DNA from: a virus
DNA length: 64,000 nt
Direction: 5' to 3' (one strand)
Virus record (IMG/VR): IMGVR_UViG_3300045974_000429
Location: 1 to 64,000 of that record
Numbering within the stretch: the first letter of the stretch is position 1; each line of letters begins with the position of its first letter. The notes below the pieces were generated by a model, which saw nothing but the letters and a program-made list of their open reading frames with translations, was not told the origin of the DNA and made no database searches. This document shows, piece after piece, positions 38,383 through 47,441 of the stretch. The translations under genes were made by a program, and so were the position numbers.

Positions 38383-40239
38383 TCAATTGCACACCCACGC
38401 GCCGTTCAGCCGCTTGGCGATGGCCCCCGTGCCTCCCGCTGCGCATGGGTTGGCGATCGTGCAGTCGGAGCAATAGGAGATCGTGCCGTTGGTTGTGACG
38501 CCCGTACCAAGACCCGAGAACGTTACCGGCGAGAGCGTGAGCTTGCCGTAGACGTCCACCGACATCGTAGACGTCGCGTTGTTCTGCACGAGGAGGCTGT
38601 AGCCGGCGGTTCTGGCGCCGCTGGACGCTAGGGTGACATCAGCACCCGCAGAGCCAGCAGCCAGCCCGCTCGTGATGGTCACCCGGCTGCTGTTGTAGGC
38701 GCCGGACAGGGTTCCCGCGTAGACGGTGCCGCCGCCGCCTCCCACGTTGATGGGGGCCGAGAACTGCTGCTGGAACGATGCGTTCATAAAAATATCCGCC
38801 CCAGAGTAGCCGCCATAGGTATTGATTTTCGACCCGGCCGGCACCACGACGCCGCCCGCGAACGTTCCCGTACCGGACTGGCTGATCGAGTAGACCGTGG
38901 TCGTGCTGTAGCCGCCAGCGACGAGGTTTGCCGACGAGATGTCGATTGTGTTGACGGAGTAGGAGCCGACCGCCTCCCACGGCATCGTCAGGACAGTGTA
39001 GATGCTAGAGCTGATGACCTGGACGGGGGTGCCCGCTCCTGTCCCGGCGGCGACGTTGAACACGCTCGACTCGATGACTACACTCGAGACGGCGGTGTCG
39101 ATTTGGAGGTCAGGATAGGTGGACGTGCCCGCCGTGCTACGCACCCCGCGAATGCTGACCTGACTGCCGCCGGCCACGAGGGGGCCCTTGCCGATGTAGA
39201 TCATCGGACGATTGGCGGGGTTCGGCTGGTCCCAGACCATCGAGTCGGAAATCTCACTCGTGATGCACGACAGGACCTTGATCGCGCCACCGCCCGGAGT
39301 CTCAAATGCCACGTCTCGAATGTGGTTCGCATAGCCGTAGCTCGCGTAGCCGTTGTTGGTCTGCTCCAGCCAGATCGCGTACGTGCCTGACGTCGTGCTC
39401 CCGCCATAGGAGTATGCGTGCTCGATCGTGATGTGCTCCGTCGAGGCGCTCGCCAGATTGAGCGCGGGCACCGTGTTGCCGGCCGCATAGGCAAACGAGA
39501 AGTCGTGAAGGTTGTTAACGAAGAACCCCATTGTGGTGCTGGAGGCGTTGATAACGGACTTGGCGGGGTTGGTCTGGACCATGACGACGTTTCGCCACTC
39601 AGACGCGGTGACGTTGCTGGCCGCCGTCAGGTTGAAAACGTGCCCGCCCGTGCCGAGCGCGGAGACCATCGTCAGCCCGTCCACGAGGACACCACTGATC
39701 GCCGCGTTCGATGACGCTGTGAACAGGTCCGACACGCTGTTCGTGATCAGCGATGGCCCAATGCCCCAGACGCAGCCGGGGTTGCTGCATCCGGTCCCCG
39801 CCTGTCCGCGCCCCGCGCCCCGGAGCCGGAGGCCCGACTTAATCACGATGGGGGCCGACGTCTTGTAGGTGCCGGCAGGGAAAAAGACCTCGCCGGTGGA
39901 TGCTGCCACGGCGGCGTTGATCGCGTTCGTGTCGTCCTCGGTGTGGGTGGTGCCGTCGTAGAGGCCGACAGCCCCGAAGTCTTTCACGGACACGGTGTCG
40001 GCGAATCGGTCCTGCAGTGTCCGCCCCGTCGTGCTCCCGGTGCTCGTGACGTGGGAGTCGTGGACGTGGTCGGCGCGCGAGAAATATAGGCTGGAGCCCT
40101 CCGAGGCGGAGGTGCCGAGTAGCCCGGTGCTCGTGGCGGTGAGCGCCTGCTTGGTGGACAGGCCGGTCGAGCCCGCCAGGATGCCTCCGGCGGCGAGGAG
40201 AATCAGGGCTGCGAGCGCGATGCGGGTGAAGGGGTTCAT
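38383..40239 (-). CDS. tail spike / receptor-binding protein with pectate-lyase-like fold
   Basis: 618 aa. Residues about 75-140 contain the hallmark start of a right-handed beta-helix: TVSVKDFGAVGLYDGTTHTE, then NAINAAVAASTGEVFFPAGTY and LRLRGAGRG. Ser/Thr/Gly-rich repeats follow to the end. Unusually, it begins with MNPFTRIALAALILLAAGGI, a signal-peptide-like hydrophobic stretch. Likely binds or depolymerises a host glycan. ATG overlaps the lysozyme stop. Confidence 0.82.
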   Translation of the reverse strand: MNPFTRIALAALILLAAGGILAGSTGLSTKQALTATSTGLLGTSASEGSSLYFSRADHVHDSHVTSTGSTTGRTLQDRFADTVSVKDFGAVGLYDGTTHTEDDTNAINAAVAASTGEVFFPAGTYKTSAPIVIKSGLRLRGAGRGQAGTGCSNPGCVWGIGPSLITNSVSDLFTASSNAAISGVLVDGLTMVSALGTGGHVFNLTAASNVTASEWRNVVMVQTNPAKSVINASSTTMGFFVNNLHDFSFAYAAGNTVPALNLASASTEHITIEHAYSYGGSTTSGTYAIWLEQTNNGYASYGYANHIRDVAFETPGGGAIKVLSCITSEISDSMVWDQPNPANRPMIYIGKGPLVAGGSQVSIRGVRSTAGTSTYPDLQIDTAVSSVVIESSVFNVAAGTGAGTPVQVISSSIYTVLTMPWEAVGSYSVNTIDISSANLVAGGYSTTTVYSISQSGTGTFAGGVVVPAGSKINTYGGYSGADIFMNASFQQQFSAPINVGGGGGTVYAGTLSGAYNSSRVTITSGLAAGSAGADVTLASSGARTAGYSLLVQNNATSTMSVDVYGKLTLSPVTFSGLGTGVTTNGTISYCSDCTIANPCAAGGTGAIAKRLNGAWVCN

Positions 40240-40685
40240 GCTGCCTCCAGGGAGTCGGGCGAGTTCCAGATGTCGATCTCCGCCTGCCGCCGCGCGAGCA
40301 GGCCGCGGTTCGGGATGCCCCCGATCTTGTTCCAGCGCAGAAGCTCCCGCGGCACCTCATCCCAGCGTCCGGCGTTCACGGCCTTAAGCAGCGTGCTCCC
40401 CGAGAACGCGCCGAGACCGACGTTGAAGGCAAAGACGAACAGCGCCGCCATCCTGTGCGCCCCGATGCCGATCTGCACGAGCCCGCGCACGCCGCGAGAG
40501 AACCGCGTGAGGTCGAGGATGAGCCGCGCATCGGCCTGGGCCTGCGTCCATATGAGCCCGGCGCGAACCTCCGGCCCGGTGTGCCCGTAACCGATGGTCC
40601 AGACGCCACCCTGGTCCTGGTAGGCGGCGAGGCGGCAGCCCTCCAGCTTCTTGAGGGCGAAGAACGCGATCTCGTCAGCGGTCAC
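40236..40685 (-). CDS. T4-type lysozyme (endolysin)
   Basis: 149 aa, glycoside hydrolase family 24. Catalytic triad spacing identical to T4 lysozyme: E15, D24, T30 in LEGCRLAAYQDQGGVWTIGY. FNVGLGAFSGSTLLKAVNAG and RGLLARRQAEIDIW are typical. Cuts peptidoglycan for lysis or may be tail-associated. No holin is obvious beside it. GTG overlaps the upstream stop. Confidence 0.92.
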   Translation of the reverse strand: MTADEIAFFALKKLEGCRLAAYQDQGGVWTIGYGHTGPEVRAGLIWTQAQADARLILDLTRFSRGVRGLVQIGIGAHRMAALFVFAFNVGLGAFSGSTLLKAVNAGRWDEVPRELLRWNKIGGIPNRGLLARRQAEIDIWNSPDSLEAA

Positions 40686-41107
40686 AGGTCACCCGGTTCG
40701 ACGAGGAAGGGGCTGATCGGGACCACCTTGTCGATGCCGTAGGCGGTCCGGGACAGCGCGACCTCGTAGGAGTACCGACCCCACGCCACCCGAGTCGCCG
40801 GCAGGCTGGTCGCCGCGAACGTGAAGTCCATCCGGCCCGGCTCCGCCAGTGACGGCGCCGCACCGATCAGGGTCAGGATGGCGTAGCCAGCGGGGGTCGG
40901 CCGCTTCCTGACGGCGAGCTGGACCGTAGTCCCGACCGCGGAGAGATCCACGGGAGCGCCCGAGGCCGTCAGGATCTTGAGCTTCACGAGCAGGGTCGAA
41001 CCCTGCTGGTAGGAGATGGACACGCGCGGGTTCACGGGAGCGCCCGCGTAGCGCCGGATGAGGGGCGTTCCGTCCTCGACCACGCCGGTGAGTTCGATCA
41101 CGCGCAT
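40682..41107 (-). CDS. tail/baseplate accessory protein, beta-rich
   Basis: 141 aa. VSISYQQGSTLLVKLKILTA, VQLAVRKRPTPAGYAILTLI and YSYEVALSRTAYGIDKVVPI form an immunoglobulin-like beta pattern similar to BppU-type baseplate proteins that hold receptor-binding parts. Between the tail-fibre-like gene and lysozyme. Confidence 0.65.
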   Translation of the reverse strand: MRVIELTGVVEDGTPLIRRYAGAPVNPRVSISYQQGSTLLVKLKILTASGAPVDLSAVGTTVQLAVRKRPTPAGYAILTLIGAAPSLAEPGRMDFTFAATSLPATRVAWGRYSYEVALSRTAYGIDKVVPISPFLVEPGDL

Positions 41108-41110
41108 GTG

Positions 41111-42298
41111 CTAGTTCGCCCCGATGTCGATTGCGAAGGTGAGGTCGTAATATCCGCCGGCTCCACCCGTCATGGCGGTCAGCGAAACGCTGCACCACAT
41201 CACCGGCTGATTGTCCGGGAGGTTGAATTCCGGCGGGATGATGGTGCCACCGGACAGGTAGCTCCCCGCAATCGAGTGCATCGTCGAGGGAAGCACCGGC
41301 GTGGTGCCCGAGCCCAGGACCAACGCCCCGGTCGTGGGTGAAGCTCCTCCGGGACTGATCGTTCCCGTGAACACGGTCTTGTAGTTGGCGAACTGCCGTC
41401 CGCCCGCCGACACGTAGAACTCCATGCTCGGGGGATTGGTGCCCCCCGCCAGGAAGGCTCCCACGCGAACGCCTGGCGGAGCGCACAGATGCGTCAGCGT
41501 GGCTCCGAATATGGCGCTGGCGCTTGTGAGCGCGAAATTGAGCGACCCGGAGATGACGATTTGGTTGCCCGGGGCGGCGAGGTTTCTGAAGTCCCGGATG
41601 TTGCGGAATGCGACGCTGGTCGCCCCGGCGGCCACGTCGATCTCGGCGATCTTGGCGTAGCCGGAGGTCACGGAGGGCGCGACCGGAGAGGCGCTCGGCG
41701 CGCCGCTCTTGTACCCGATGCCGGTCGAGCTGGGCGTCGTCGGCCCGACGTAGCCCACCCGGCCGTCCAGGTAGTAGGCCAGTACCTTGTTGACGGTTCC
41801 GGCGGAGAATATCCCCGTGCTCGGGTTCAATGTGTCGCGGCTGGACGGCTGCTCCAGGCGTCGGTCAGCCTTGACCTCGATGATGTCGATTCGCCCGAAG
41901 GTGGCGTCCGCCGCCGGCACGGTGAGCGCCTGCGCGGCGGCCAGCACCAGCGGGTGAAGCGGCGAGAGGTCGTCGATGCCCGAGAGCCCGCCGATGGCGG
42001 ACGGCGTGTCGGCCGCGTCGTAGTAGAAGCCCGTCCCGGCCGTGAGCTGAACCCCCATCCCGGAAGTCGCGATTGAGGTGAAGGCGTCCCCCAGAAACGC
42101 CGCGTTGCCGCTCGGGTTCGTCCCGGAACCGAACAGCGGCTTGCCGGTCGAGTCGCCGGGAGAGGTCCGGGAGAGCAGCAGCGAGTTGACGAGGTGCATC
42201 AGGGAGCGATGGAAATTGCTCCCGATCTGGTTGATGTCGCTGGAGGCGGGGCGTTCCAGCGGGTTGATGACCATGCGATCAAATGGGCGGGTCGCCAT
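41111..42298 (-). CDS. baseplate/tail-fibre-like structural protein
   Basis: 395 aa. N-terminus DRMVINPLERPASSDINQIG, then GMGVQLTAGTGFYYDAADTP and RIDIIEVKADRRLEQP are features of phage baseplate-attached fibre proteins. The C-terminal half is beta-rich and Gly/Ser/Thr-rich. Likely binds the wedge or spike. ATG start. Confidence 0.7.
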   Translation of the reverse strand: MATRPFDRMVINPLERPASSDINQIGSNFHRSLMHLVNSLLLSRTSPGDSTGKPLFGSGTNPSGNAAFLGDAFTSIATSGMGVQLTAGTGFYYDAADTPSAIGGLSGIDDLSPLHPLVLAAAQALTVPAADATFGRIDIIEVKADRRLEQPSSRDTLNPSTGIFSAGTVNKVLAYYLDGRVGYVGPTTPSSTGIGYKSGAPSASPVAPSVTSGYAKIAEIDVAAGATSVAFRNIRDFRNLAAPGNQIVISGSLNFALTSASAIFGATLTHLCAPPGVRVGAFLAGGTNPPSMEFYVSAGGRQFANYKTVFTGTISPGGASPTTGALVLGSGTTPVLPSTMHSIAGSYLSGGTIIPPEFNLPDNQPVMWCSVSLTAMTGGAGGYYDLTFAIDIGAN

Positions 42299-42333
42299 CT
42301 CGTCTTCCTAGCACGCCCGGAGGGCGCGAGTCA

Positions 42334-43404
42334 TCACGGCCACGGGTGGACCACCCGCAGGGTCACGCCGCCAGCCAGCGCGTTTTTCAGCGCCGCCCAG
42401 AGCCCAGCGTAGAAGGCGTTTCGAGCCGGGTTCAAGCCGTCGTAGATCGGGTTGCCGTCTCCGCCGATGGCGTCCGTGGAGGCGGCCACCAGCGGGACGA
42501 CCACGATCACGGAGCCTCGCAGGTCGTCCTCGCAGAGCCACGCGCCCCAGAAGCCGGAGGCCGGAACGTTCGGGCCGCCCGGCACGCGCGGGTCGTCGTA
42601 GCAGCACACGGCGTTCAAGATCGGGTCCGCCATCGCCCCGGAAGTCGGCACGTCCCAGGCCGTCTGAAAGCTCGTGGACCACGGCTCCAACATCGCCGCG
42701 GAGTAGGCCGTGCCGTAGGCGGCCATGAAGGACACCGCGAGCAGCCGCCGGACGGCCGCGGGGCTGACCGAGTCCGGGAGCTGCGCGAGCCGCGCCCGGT
42801 AGGCGTTCAAGTCCTCGCTCGTCCCGCGCAGCTGGTCGAGGTCCGCCCCAAGCTGCCCGAGGTGGTCCGCGGCGCCGCCGGAGGCGTCCGCCACCTGGGA
42901 GACGGTGATCGTCGGGTCCGCGTAGTCCGGCGAGGTCACGAGCGAGAACACCTCGTCGATGTCCCCCGGAATGGTCGAGCCATCCGCGGCGGTTCGAGGC
43001 CCGCGGCAGTTGTTGAACTCGGCCGAGGGCGTGATGGCCGACACGGACACCGGCCCGGCGGATAGCGCCAGCGCCCCCACCGCGAGGTCCGACAGGAGGA
43101 CGAACTTCCTGCCGGTGGCCGAAGCAACCACGACCGTGCCAGCCTTGATCGTCAGGGCGCCGGCGAGCGCGGTGGGGCGGGAGAAGAGAACCTGCGCGGT
43201 CGCCAGGGAGGCCGTGCTGGCGGTGCGCGCGAAGGTCTGCGCCTCCAGGCCGCAGACGGCCTGAGAAACGCGGGCGCAGGCCGCCGCGTGCGCCTGGAGC
43301 AGCTCGTAGCCCGGCCCGGCGATCTGGAGCGGGAGCAGGTAGCCGTCCGGCAAGAACCGGGCGGCGACCGCGAGGAAGTCGTCTTGCGTGAACGGCGCGG
43401 TCAC
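42334..43404 (-). CDS. baseplate wedge-associated protein
   Basis: 356 aa. Position directly after baseplate J and content (FTQDDFLAVAARFLPDGYLL, PLQIAGPGYELLQAHAAACA, then beta stretches like FVLLSDLAVGALALSAGPVS) suggest a wedge protein like Mu gp48 or P2 gpI, though I cannot assign a family. C-terminus has FYAGLWAALKNALAGGVTLR. Confidence 0.65.
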   Translation of the reverse strand: MTAPFTQDDFLAVAARFLPDGYLLPLQIAGPGYELLQAHAAACARVSQAVCGLEAQTFARTASTASLATAQVLFSRPTALAGALTIKAGTVVVASATGRKFVLLSDLAVGALALSAGPVSVSAITPSAEFNNCRGPRTAADGSTIPGDIDEVFSLVTSPDYADPTITVSQVADASGGAADHLGQLGADLDQLRGTSEDLNAYRARLAQLPDSVSPAAVRRLLAVSFMAAYGTAYSAAMLEPWSTSFQTAWDVPTSGAMADPILNAVCCYDDPRVPGGPNVPASGFWGAWLCEDDLRGSVIVVVPLVAASTDAIGGDGNPIYDGLNPARNAFYAGLWAALKNALAGGVTLRVVHPWP

Positions 43405-43407
43405 CGA

Positions 43408-44622
43408 CTAGCCTCCCGCGGCCGCGTAGTTGTCCGGGGACGTTCCCACGAGCACGGGCTGCGCGCTGCCCATCGCGGAGGCGGCGTACACGGCTCCGAA
43501 CCCGGAGCGGAGCACCTGGAGGGGCTTCACGGAGATGACGCCGAGCGGACTCTGGATCTCCGCGCCCGTGATCTGGAGCCCCGGCACGGTGCGGAGCACC
43601 GCCTGCAAGCTGGCCGGGTTGAGCGCGTCACCCGGCAGGAGCGAGTTGATGTAGTTCACGATGGCCGCCTTCGCGACCACCGCCGTGAAGTCCACGTCCA
43701 CGCCTGCGAGGAACGTCAGGTTCAGCGTCACCGGCTGCATGATGACCTGGGCCACCTGGACCTGGACGTAGATGCCGGCCGCCCGATATTCATCCAGGCC
43801 GGAATAAACGGACGCCGCGAGTTGCTGGCTCTGCGTCTGGTAGGCAAGCGGAACGACCGAATATGTGGCGTACTGGTCGGTATATTGGTCGGCGATCATC
43901 AGGAGGACCATCCGAGCCGGGCGCCCGAGCGCGTCCAGAACCTCGACCGCTTGGGCCGAGACGACGCCGGGGACGGAGAGCGCGCCGGCCTCCAGCGCGG
44001 AGAGGGTGCCGCGCCTGGAGGTGATGAAGAACCGCCGGCAGCGGTCGCGCAGGGAGGTGTCGCTCTCGTCGTCCGAGGCGCCGGCGGTGGCGAGGGTGTT
44101 GTTGACGGAGAGCCCGTCCGGCGCGCCGGCCACGGCGCCCACGAGCGCCGTGATCTGCCCGGCCTTCTCATTCTGGCCTCCGCCCGCCAGGGAAGAGCGC
44201 ACCGGAACGATCAGGGAGGATTGCACGGCGTTGAATACCGTATCGCCGATGGTCAGGAATTGGTTCCCGTCAAGCGCCTGGAGGGTCGTCCCGTCCGGGA
44301 TCGTGAACCCGACGACGGCCGGCGTGGGCAGCGAGAACGTCACGCTGCCGAGCGAGCTGCTGGCGCTCTTGCGGATGAGCCCGTAGCGATCCTGGGCGTA
44401 GCGGTCGAGCTGGTCGCCCGTGGCCGAGTCGAGAAACAGCCCGCCGGCGACGTAGGCGAGTTGCATAACGACCTCCTCCGACATGGCCGCCATCGCGGCC
44501 AGGAGCACGTTCACGTCCGAGCCGTCGCGGTTCACGGCGTCCTGGGAGATGAGCGCGTTTCGAGCTAGGATCTCGTCGCGCGCTATGCCCAGGAGGTCGT
44601 TCAGTTTTGGGAGGTCTGCCAC
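43408..44622 (-). CDS. baseplate J-like wedge protein
   Basis: 404 aa, family of T4 gp6/P2 gpJ/Mu gp47. AYVAGGLFLDSATGDQLDRY, then RRGTLSALEAGALSVPGVVS and GAEIQSPLGVISVKPLQVLR are recognisable. Forms the inner wedge ring of the baseplate. GTG start overlaps the stop of the gp25-fusion gene upstream. Confidence 0.88.
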   Translation of the reverse strand: MADLPKLNDLLGIARDEILARNALISQDAVNRDGSDVNVLLAAMAAMSEEVVMQLAYVAGGLFLDSATGDQLDRYAQDRYGLIRKSASSSLGSVTFSLPTPAVVGFTIPDGTTLQALDGNQFLTIGDTVFNAVQSSLIVPVRSSLAGGGQNEKAGQITALVGAVAGAPDGLSVNNTLATAGASDDESDTSLRDRCRRFFITSRRGTLSALEAGALSVPGVVSAQAVEVLDALGRPARMVLLMIADQYTDQYATYSVVPLAYQTQSQQLAASVYSGLDEYRAAGIYVQVQVAQVIMQPVTLNLTFLAGVDVDFTAVVAKAAIVNYINSLLPGDALNPASLQAVLRTVPGLQITGAEIQSPLGVISVKPLQVLRSGFGAVYAASAMGSAQPVLVGTSPDNYAAAGG

Positions 44623-44625
44623 GGG

Positions 44626-46707
44626 TCACGCTCCTCCGAGAGAAACTTGCACGGTCTGCCCGCTCGTCGCGAGCGTCGCCGTGACCGAGATGTACAAGAT
44701 CCCGGCAGGGTCGAGAGAAATCTTCGCCCGCACCGTGGACACCTCCGGCTCCATCTTGACCTGCCGCTCGATCTCCGCCCGCAGCTTGATGAGGTCGTTC
44801 GGCTGGAACAATTGCTTGGCGGTGAGGAGTCCGAGCCCGTAGTTCGGGAGGTGCGCGAAGGCCCCCTTGGGCGTCGCCAGCCGGCGGTAGATCAATTTCT
44901 TCACGAGGTCCGCCCCGGTGACGTTGACGTAGTCGCCCCCCTTGAGCGCCAGCGTGCCGCCGACGTTTGAGGTTCCCGGAAGGCTCGCCTGCGGGTTCGC
45001 GAGGTCGGTAGTCACCCTCCGGCGCTGCGCCTCCTCTGCCGGAGCGGTGAAATATTCGTTCCAGGTGAGCCCCTTCACGTCCAGCGTGGCCGTCTGTGGC
45101 ACGCTCGTGAAGAGCAGGTTCTGGAAGCCCGCCAGCATCCCGACTAGATGAGAAGGGAACCGCTCCGCGGTCGAGATGTCGAACGTTGTCGAGTTGACCT
45201 GCGCGACCGCGACGGGCGTGAGGGAGGCGCCCGAGTCGTCGCGGGAGATCGCCCAGCAAGCCGGGTTCAGCGCGTCGCCGGCGATGGTCGGAAATTGCGC
45301 GGAGTCGGGCGCCGCGGATATTGAGATCCGCATCGTCCGCCAGTTGGTGGGAAATGCGGACACCACGCTCTGCACCGCCGTGGAGAGCTGGTAGCAGACG
45401 TCGATGGCCGCACCCGAGAGCGGAACCGCCCCGACCAGGAATTGGATCTGCCTACCCGAGAGCGCGTAGTCCACGCCCGGGATTTGGAGCAGCCGATCTA
45501 CGAACACCCACGCGCTGGCCGGAGCGCGCGTGAGGATCCATCTGGAACCTCCGAGCGCGGCCGGCGTCTCCTCCAAGTCGAACGGCGTGGCTGCCGCCGA
45601 GTAGTTCGCCCAGAGCAGCGCCCCCGCGGGCGGGACCGACCCGGTCAGGAACGCGATGGCAGCACCGGAGCGCGAGTAGTCCACGCCCGGCACCTGGAGG
45701 ATCCGGTCCACGAAGAGCTGGAGCCGCTGCGGGACGTAGGCCAGCGTGAAGTGCGAGTTGATGCCGTCCACGGTCCCGGTGGGGGCTTCGTCGTGCTCGA
45801 ACAGCGGCGCCGCGGTGCTGCGGTTGAAGCACCCCAAGACCACGGCGCCGGCTCTCGGCGTGGCGTCCGCGGTGAGGAACGTGACCACTGCGCCCGAGAG
45901 CGAGTAGTCCAGCCCCGGCGCCTGGAGCATCCCCTCGACGTAGAGCTGGAGCAGCGCGGGTGCGGAGGAGAACGTGAAGGTCTGCCGCACGCCGTCCGGC
46001 GTTTCCGCCGGCGCAGTCACCACGTCGAACGGCGCGTCCGCGGAGGAGCAGACAGCCACCGACGCGCCGGCCCTGGGCGTGGTCGCGAGTGAGGTGAACG
46101 TCAGGGTGGTGCCCGCGACGGAGTAGTCGGTGGTCGGCGTCGCCAGCGCGCCGTCCACGAAGATCACCGGCTGCGGGATGGCGTAGGGCAGCGCGAAGGT
46201 GAGGTTGACGCCGTCCGGCGCGGGAGTTGGCACGACGGGTGCGGCCAAGAACCGCGGGTGCCGCGCGGTCGTGCCGTAGCAGGCGCGGATGATGGCGCCG
46301 GACCTGGGGGCGAAAGACGTGAACGCGATCTTCCTGCCGGTGCGCGAGTAGTCGGTTCCGGGCAGCACGAGAGCGCGATCCACGAAGAGCTGGAGCCCGT
46401 AGGGGACGTTCGCGAGCGTGAAGGATCGGTTGGACCCGTTCGCGGTGCCCGCCGGCGTCTCGTGCGCGATGAACCACGCCGGCGTGATGGCGGGCTCGCA
46501 GGCGACGTCGATGTAGGAGCCGGCCGGAGGAGCGACCGCGAACGTGATCTGAAAGCTCGTCGCGGTGTAGGCGGCCGAGTAATCGGTGGTCGGGATCTGG
46601 AAGGCGCGGTCCACGAAGACCTGGGCGCGCTCCGGCACGGCGGCTCCCGTGATCGTGAACGCGGTCGTCGCGCCGTCCGCGGCGGGCGTGGGCGTCAGGT
46701 GGATCAC
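44626..46707 (-). CDS. six beta-repeats fused to a gp25-like baseplate wedge
   Basis: 693 aa. Residues 1-450 hold six imperfect repeats of about 72-80 aa with a shared pattern: DGxxxxFTL, LQLFVDRxLQxPGxDYS, SGxxIxF, then PxxGA. Clear examples are LQLFVDRALVLPGTDYSRTG and LQLFVDRILQVPGVDYSRSG. The C-terminal 100 residues (KKLIYRRLATPKGAFAHLPN, YGLGLLTAKQLFQ, LRAEIERQVKMEPEVSTVRA) match the gp25/W lysozyme-like wedge family. Usually gp25 is a separate small protein. GTG overlaps the spike gene stop. Confidence 0.85.
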   Translation of the reverse strand: MIHLTPTPAADGATTAFTITGAAVPERAQVFVDRAFQIPTTDYSAAYTATSFQITFAVAPPAGSYIDVACEPAITPAWFIAHETPAGTANGSNRSFTLANVPYGLQLFVDRALVLPGTDYSRTGRKIAFTSFAPRSGAIIRACYGTTARHPRFLAAPVVPTPAPDGVNLTFALPYAIPQPVIFVDGALATPTTDYSVAGTTLTFTSLATTPRAGASVAVCSSADAPFDVVTAPAETPDGVRQTFTFSSAPALLQLYVEGMLQAPGLDYSLSGAVVTFLTADATPRAGAVVLGCFNRSTAAPLFEHDEAPTGTVDGINSHFTLAYVPQRLQLFVDRILQVPGVDYSRSGAAIAFLTGSVPPAGALLWANYSAAATPFDLEETPAALGGSRWILTRAPASAWVFVDRLLQIPGVDYALSGRQIQFLVGAVPLSGAAIDVCYQLSTAVQSVVSAFPTNWRTMRISISAAPDSAQFPTIAGDALNPACWAISRDDSGASLTPVAVAQVNSTTFDISTAERFPSHLVGMLAGFQNLLFTSVPQTATLDVKGLTWNEYFTAPAEEAQRRRVTTDLANPQASLPGTSNVGGTLALKGGDYVNVTGADLVKKLIYRRLATPKGAFAHLPNYGLGLLTAKQLFQPNDLIKLRAEIERQVKMEPEVSTVRAKISLDPAGILYISVTATLATSGQTVQVSLGGA

Positions 46708-47441
46708 GGCAGCACCACGTTCTGGTCGAGGTAGGTGGCGGCCGAACCCTCGAACGTGCCGAGCGCCTGTGCGGCGGCCGTCGCGGCGGAGGCTTGGTTC
46801 GTGGCGGCAGTAGCCGCCGCCGTGAAGTTGGCTGCGAGCGGCGTGAGCGGAGGCGCCGAGCAAGCCGCGCCGAGCGCCGTCATGGCGGTGGCGAGCGCGG
46901 TGGACGCGGTGGCGAGCGCGGCGAGCTGCTGCTGGAGGGTCTGGTTCATCTTCGCCTCGCCCTTGCGGTAGTCCGTCCCGCGGACGAGCGCCTGCGTGCC
47001 GCCGGCAGCCTCCAGCTCGATCTTGTCCGCCACCAGCCGCAGGGTGGTTCCCGGCTGCGCCTGGAGGAGCGGGTCGTTGGTCGTCTTGGCCGCAGCCGCG
47101 ATGGCCGGAGGTGGGTCGGCCGCGGCCCAGAGGCGCGCGACCACCACGGCTCCGTGGGTGCAGTCGCCATCCGGGATCACGACGACCACCTCGTCGTCCA
47201 CGGCCAGCGGGGCGTGCAGACCCCAGCCGGAACCGGCGTAGGGCGACCCCACCCGCGCGGTGATCGACATCCCGGAGGGAAGCAGGGTCGCGTCGATGAA
47301 CGGGCCGTTGGCCGCGTCCACGTGCACGGCATCCACGCAGGCGGTGGACACCCACAGCCGCGGATCGATGCCGGGGAAGGATAGCGCCTGCCCGAAGCGG
47401 CGCGTGTCGAGAGAGGCGCCTGGCCTGCGGATTCGGCTCAT
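46704..47441 (-). CDS. baseplate spike (gpV/gp5-like)
   Basis: 245 aa. N-terminal OB-fold: RFGQALSFPGIDPRLWVSTA, LAVDDEVVVVIPDGDCTHGA and VVVARLWAAADPP. The C-terminal 100 residues are an Ala/Thr-rich helical coil (QQQLAALATASTALATAMTA), rather than the usual beta-helix needle. Pierces the envelope below the hub. ATG overlaps the hub stop. Confidence 0.8.
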   Translation of the reverse strand: MSRIRRPGASLDTRRFGQALSFPGIDPRLWVSTACVDAVHVDAANGPFIDATLLPSGMSITARVGSPYAGSGWGLHAPLAVDDEVVVVIPDGDCTHGAVVVARLWAAADPPPAIAAAAKTTNDPLLQAQPGTTLRLVADKIELEAAGGTQALVRGTDYRKGEAKMNQTLQQQLAALATASTALATAMTALGAACSAPPLTPLAANFTAAATAATNQASAATAAAQALGTFEGSAATYLDQNVVLP

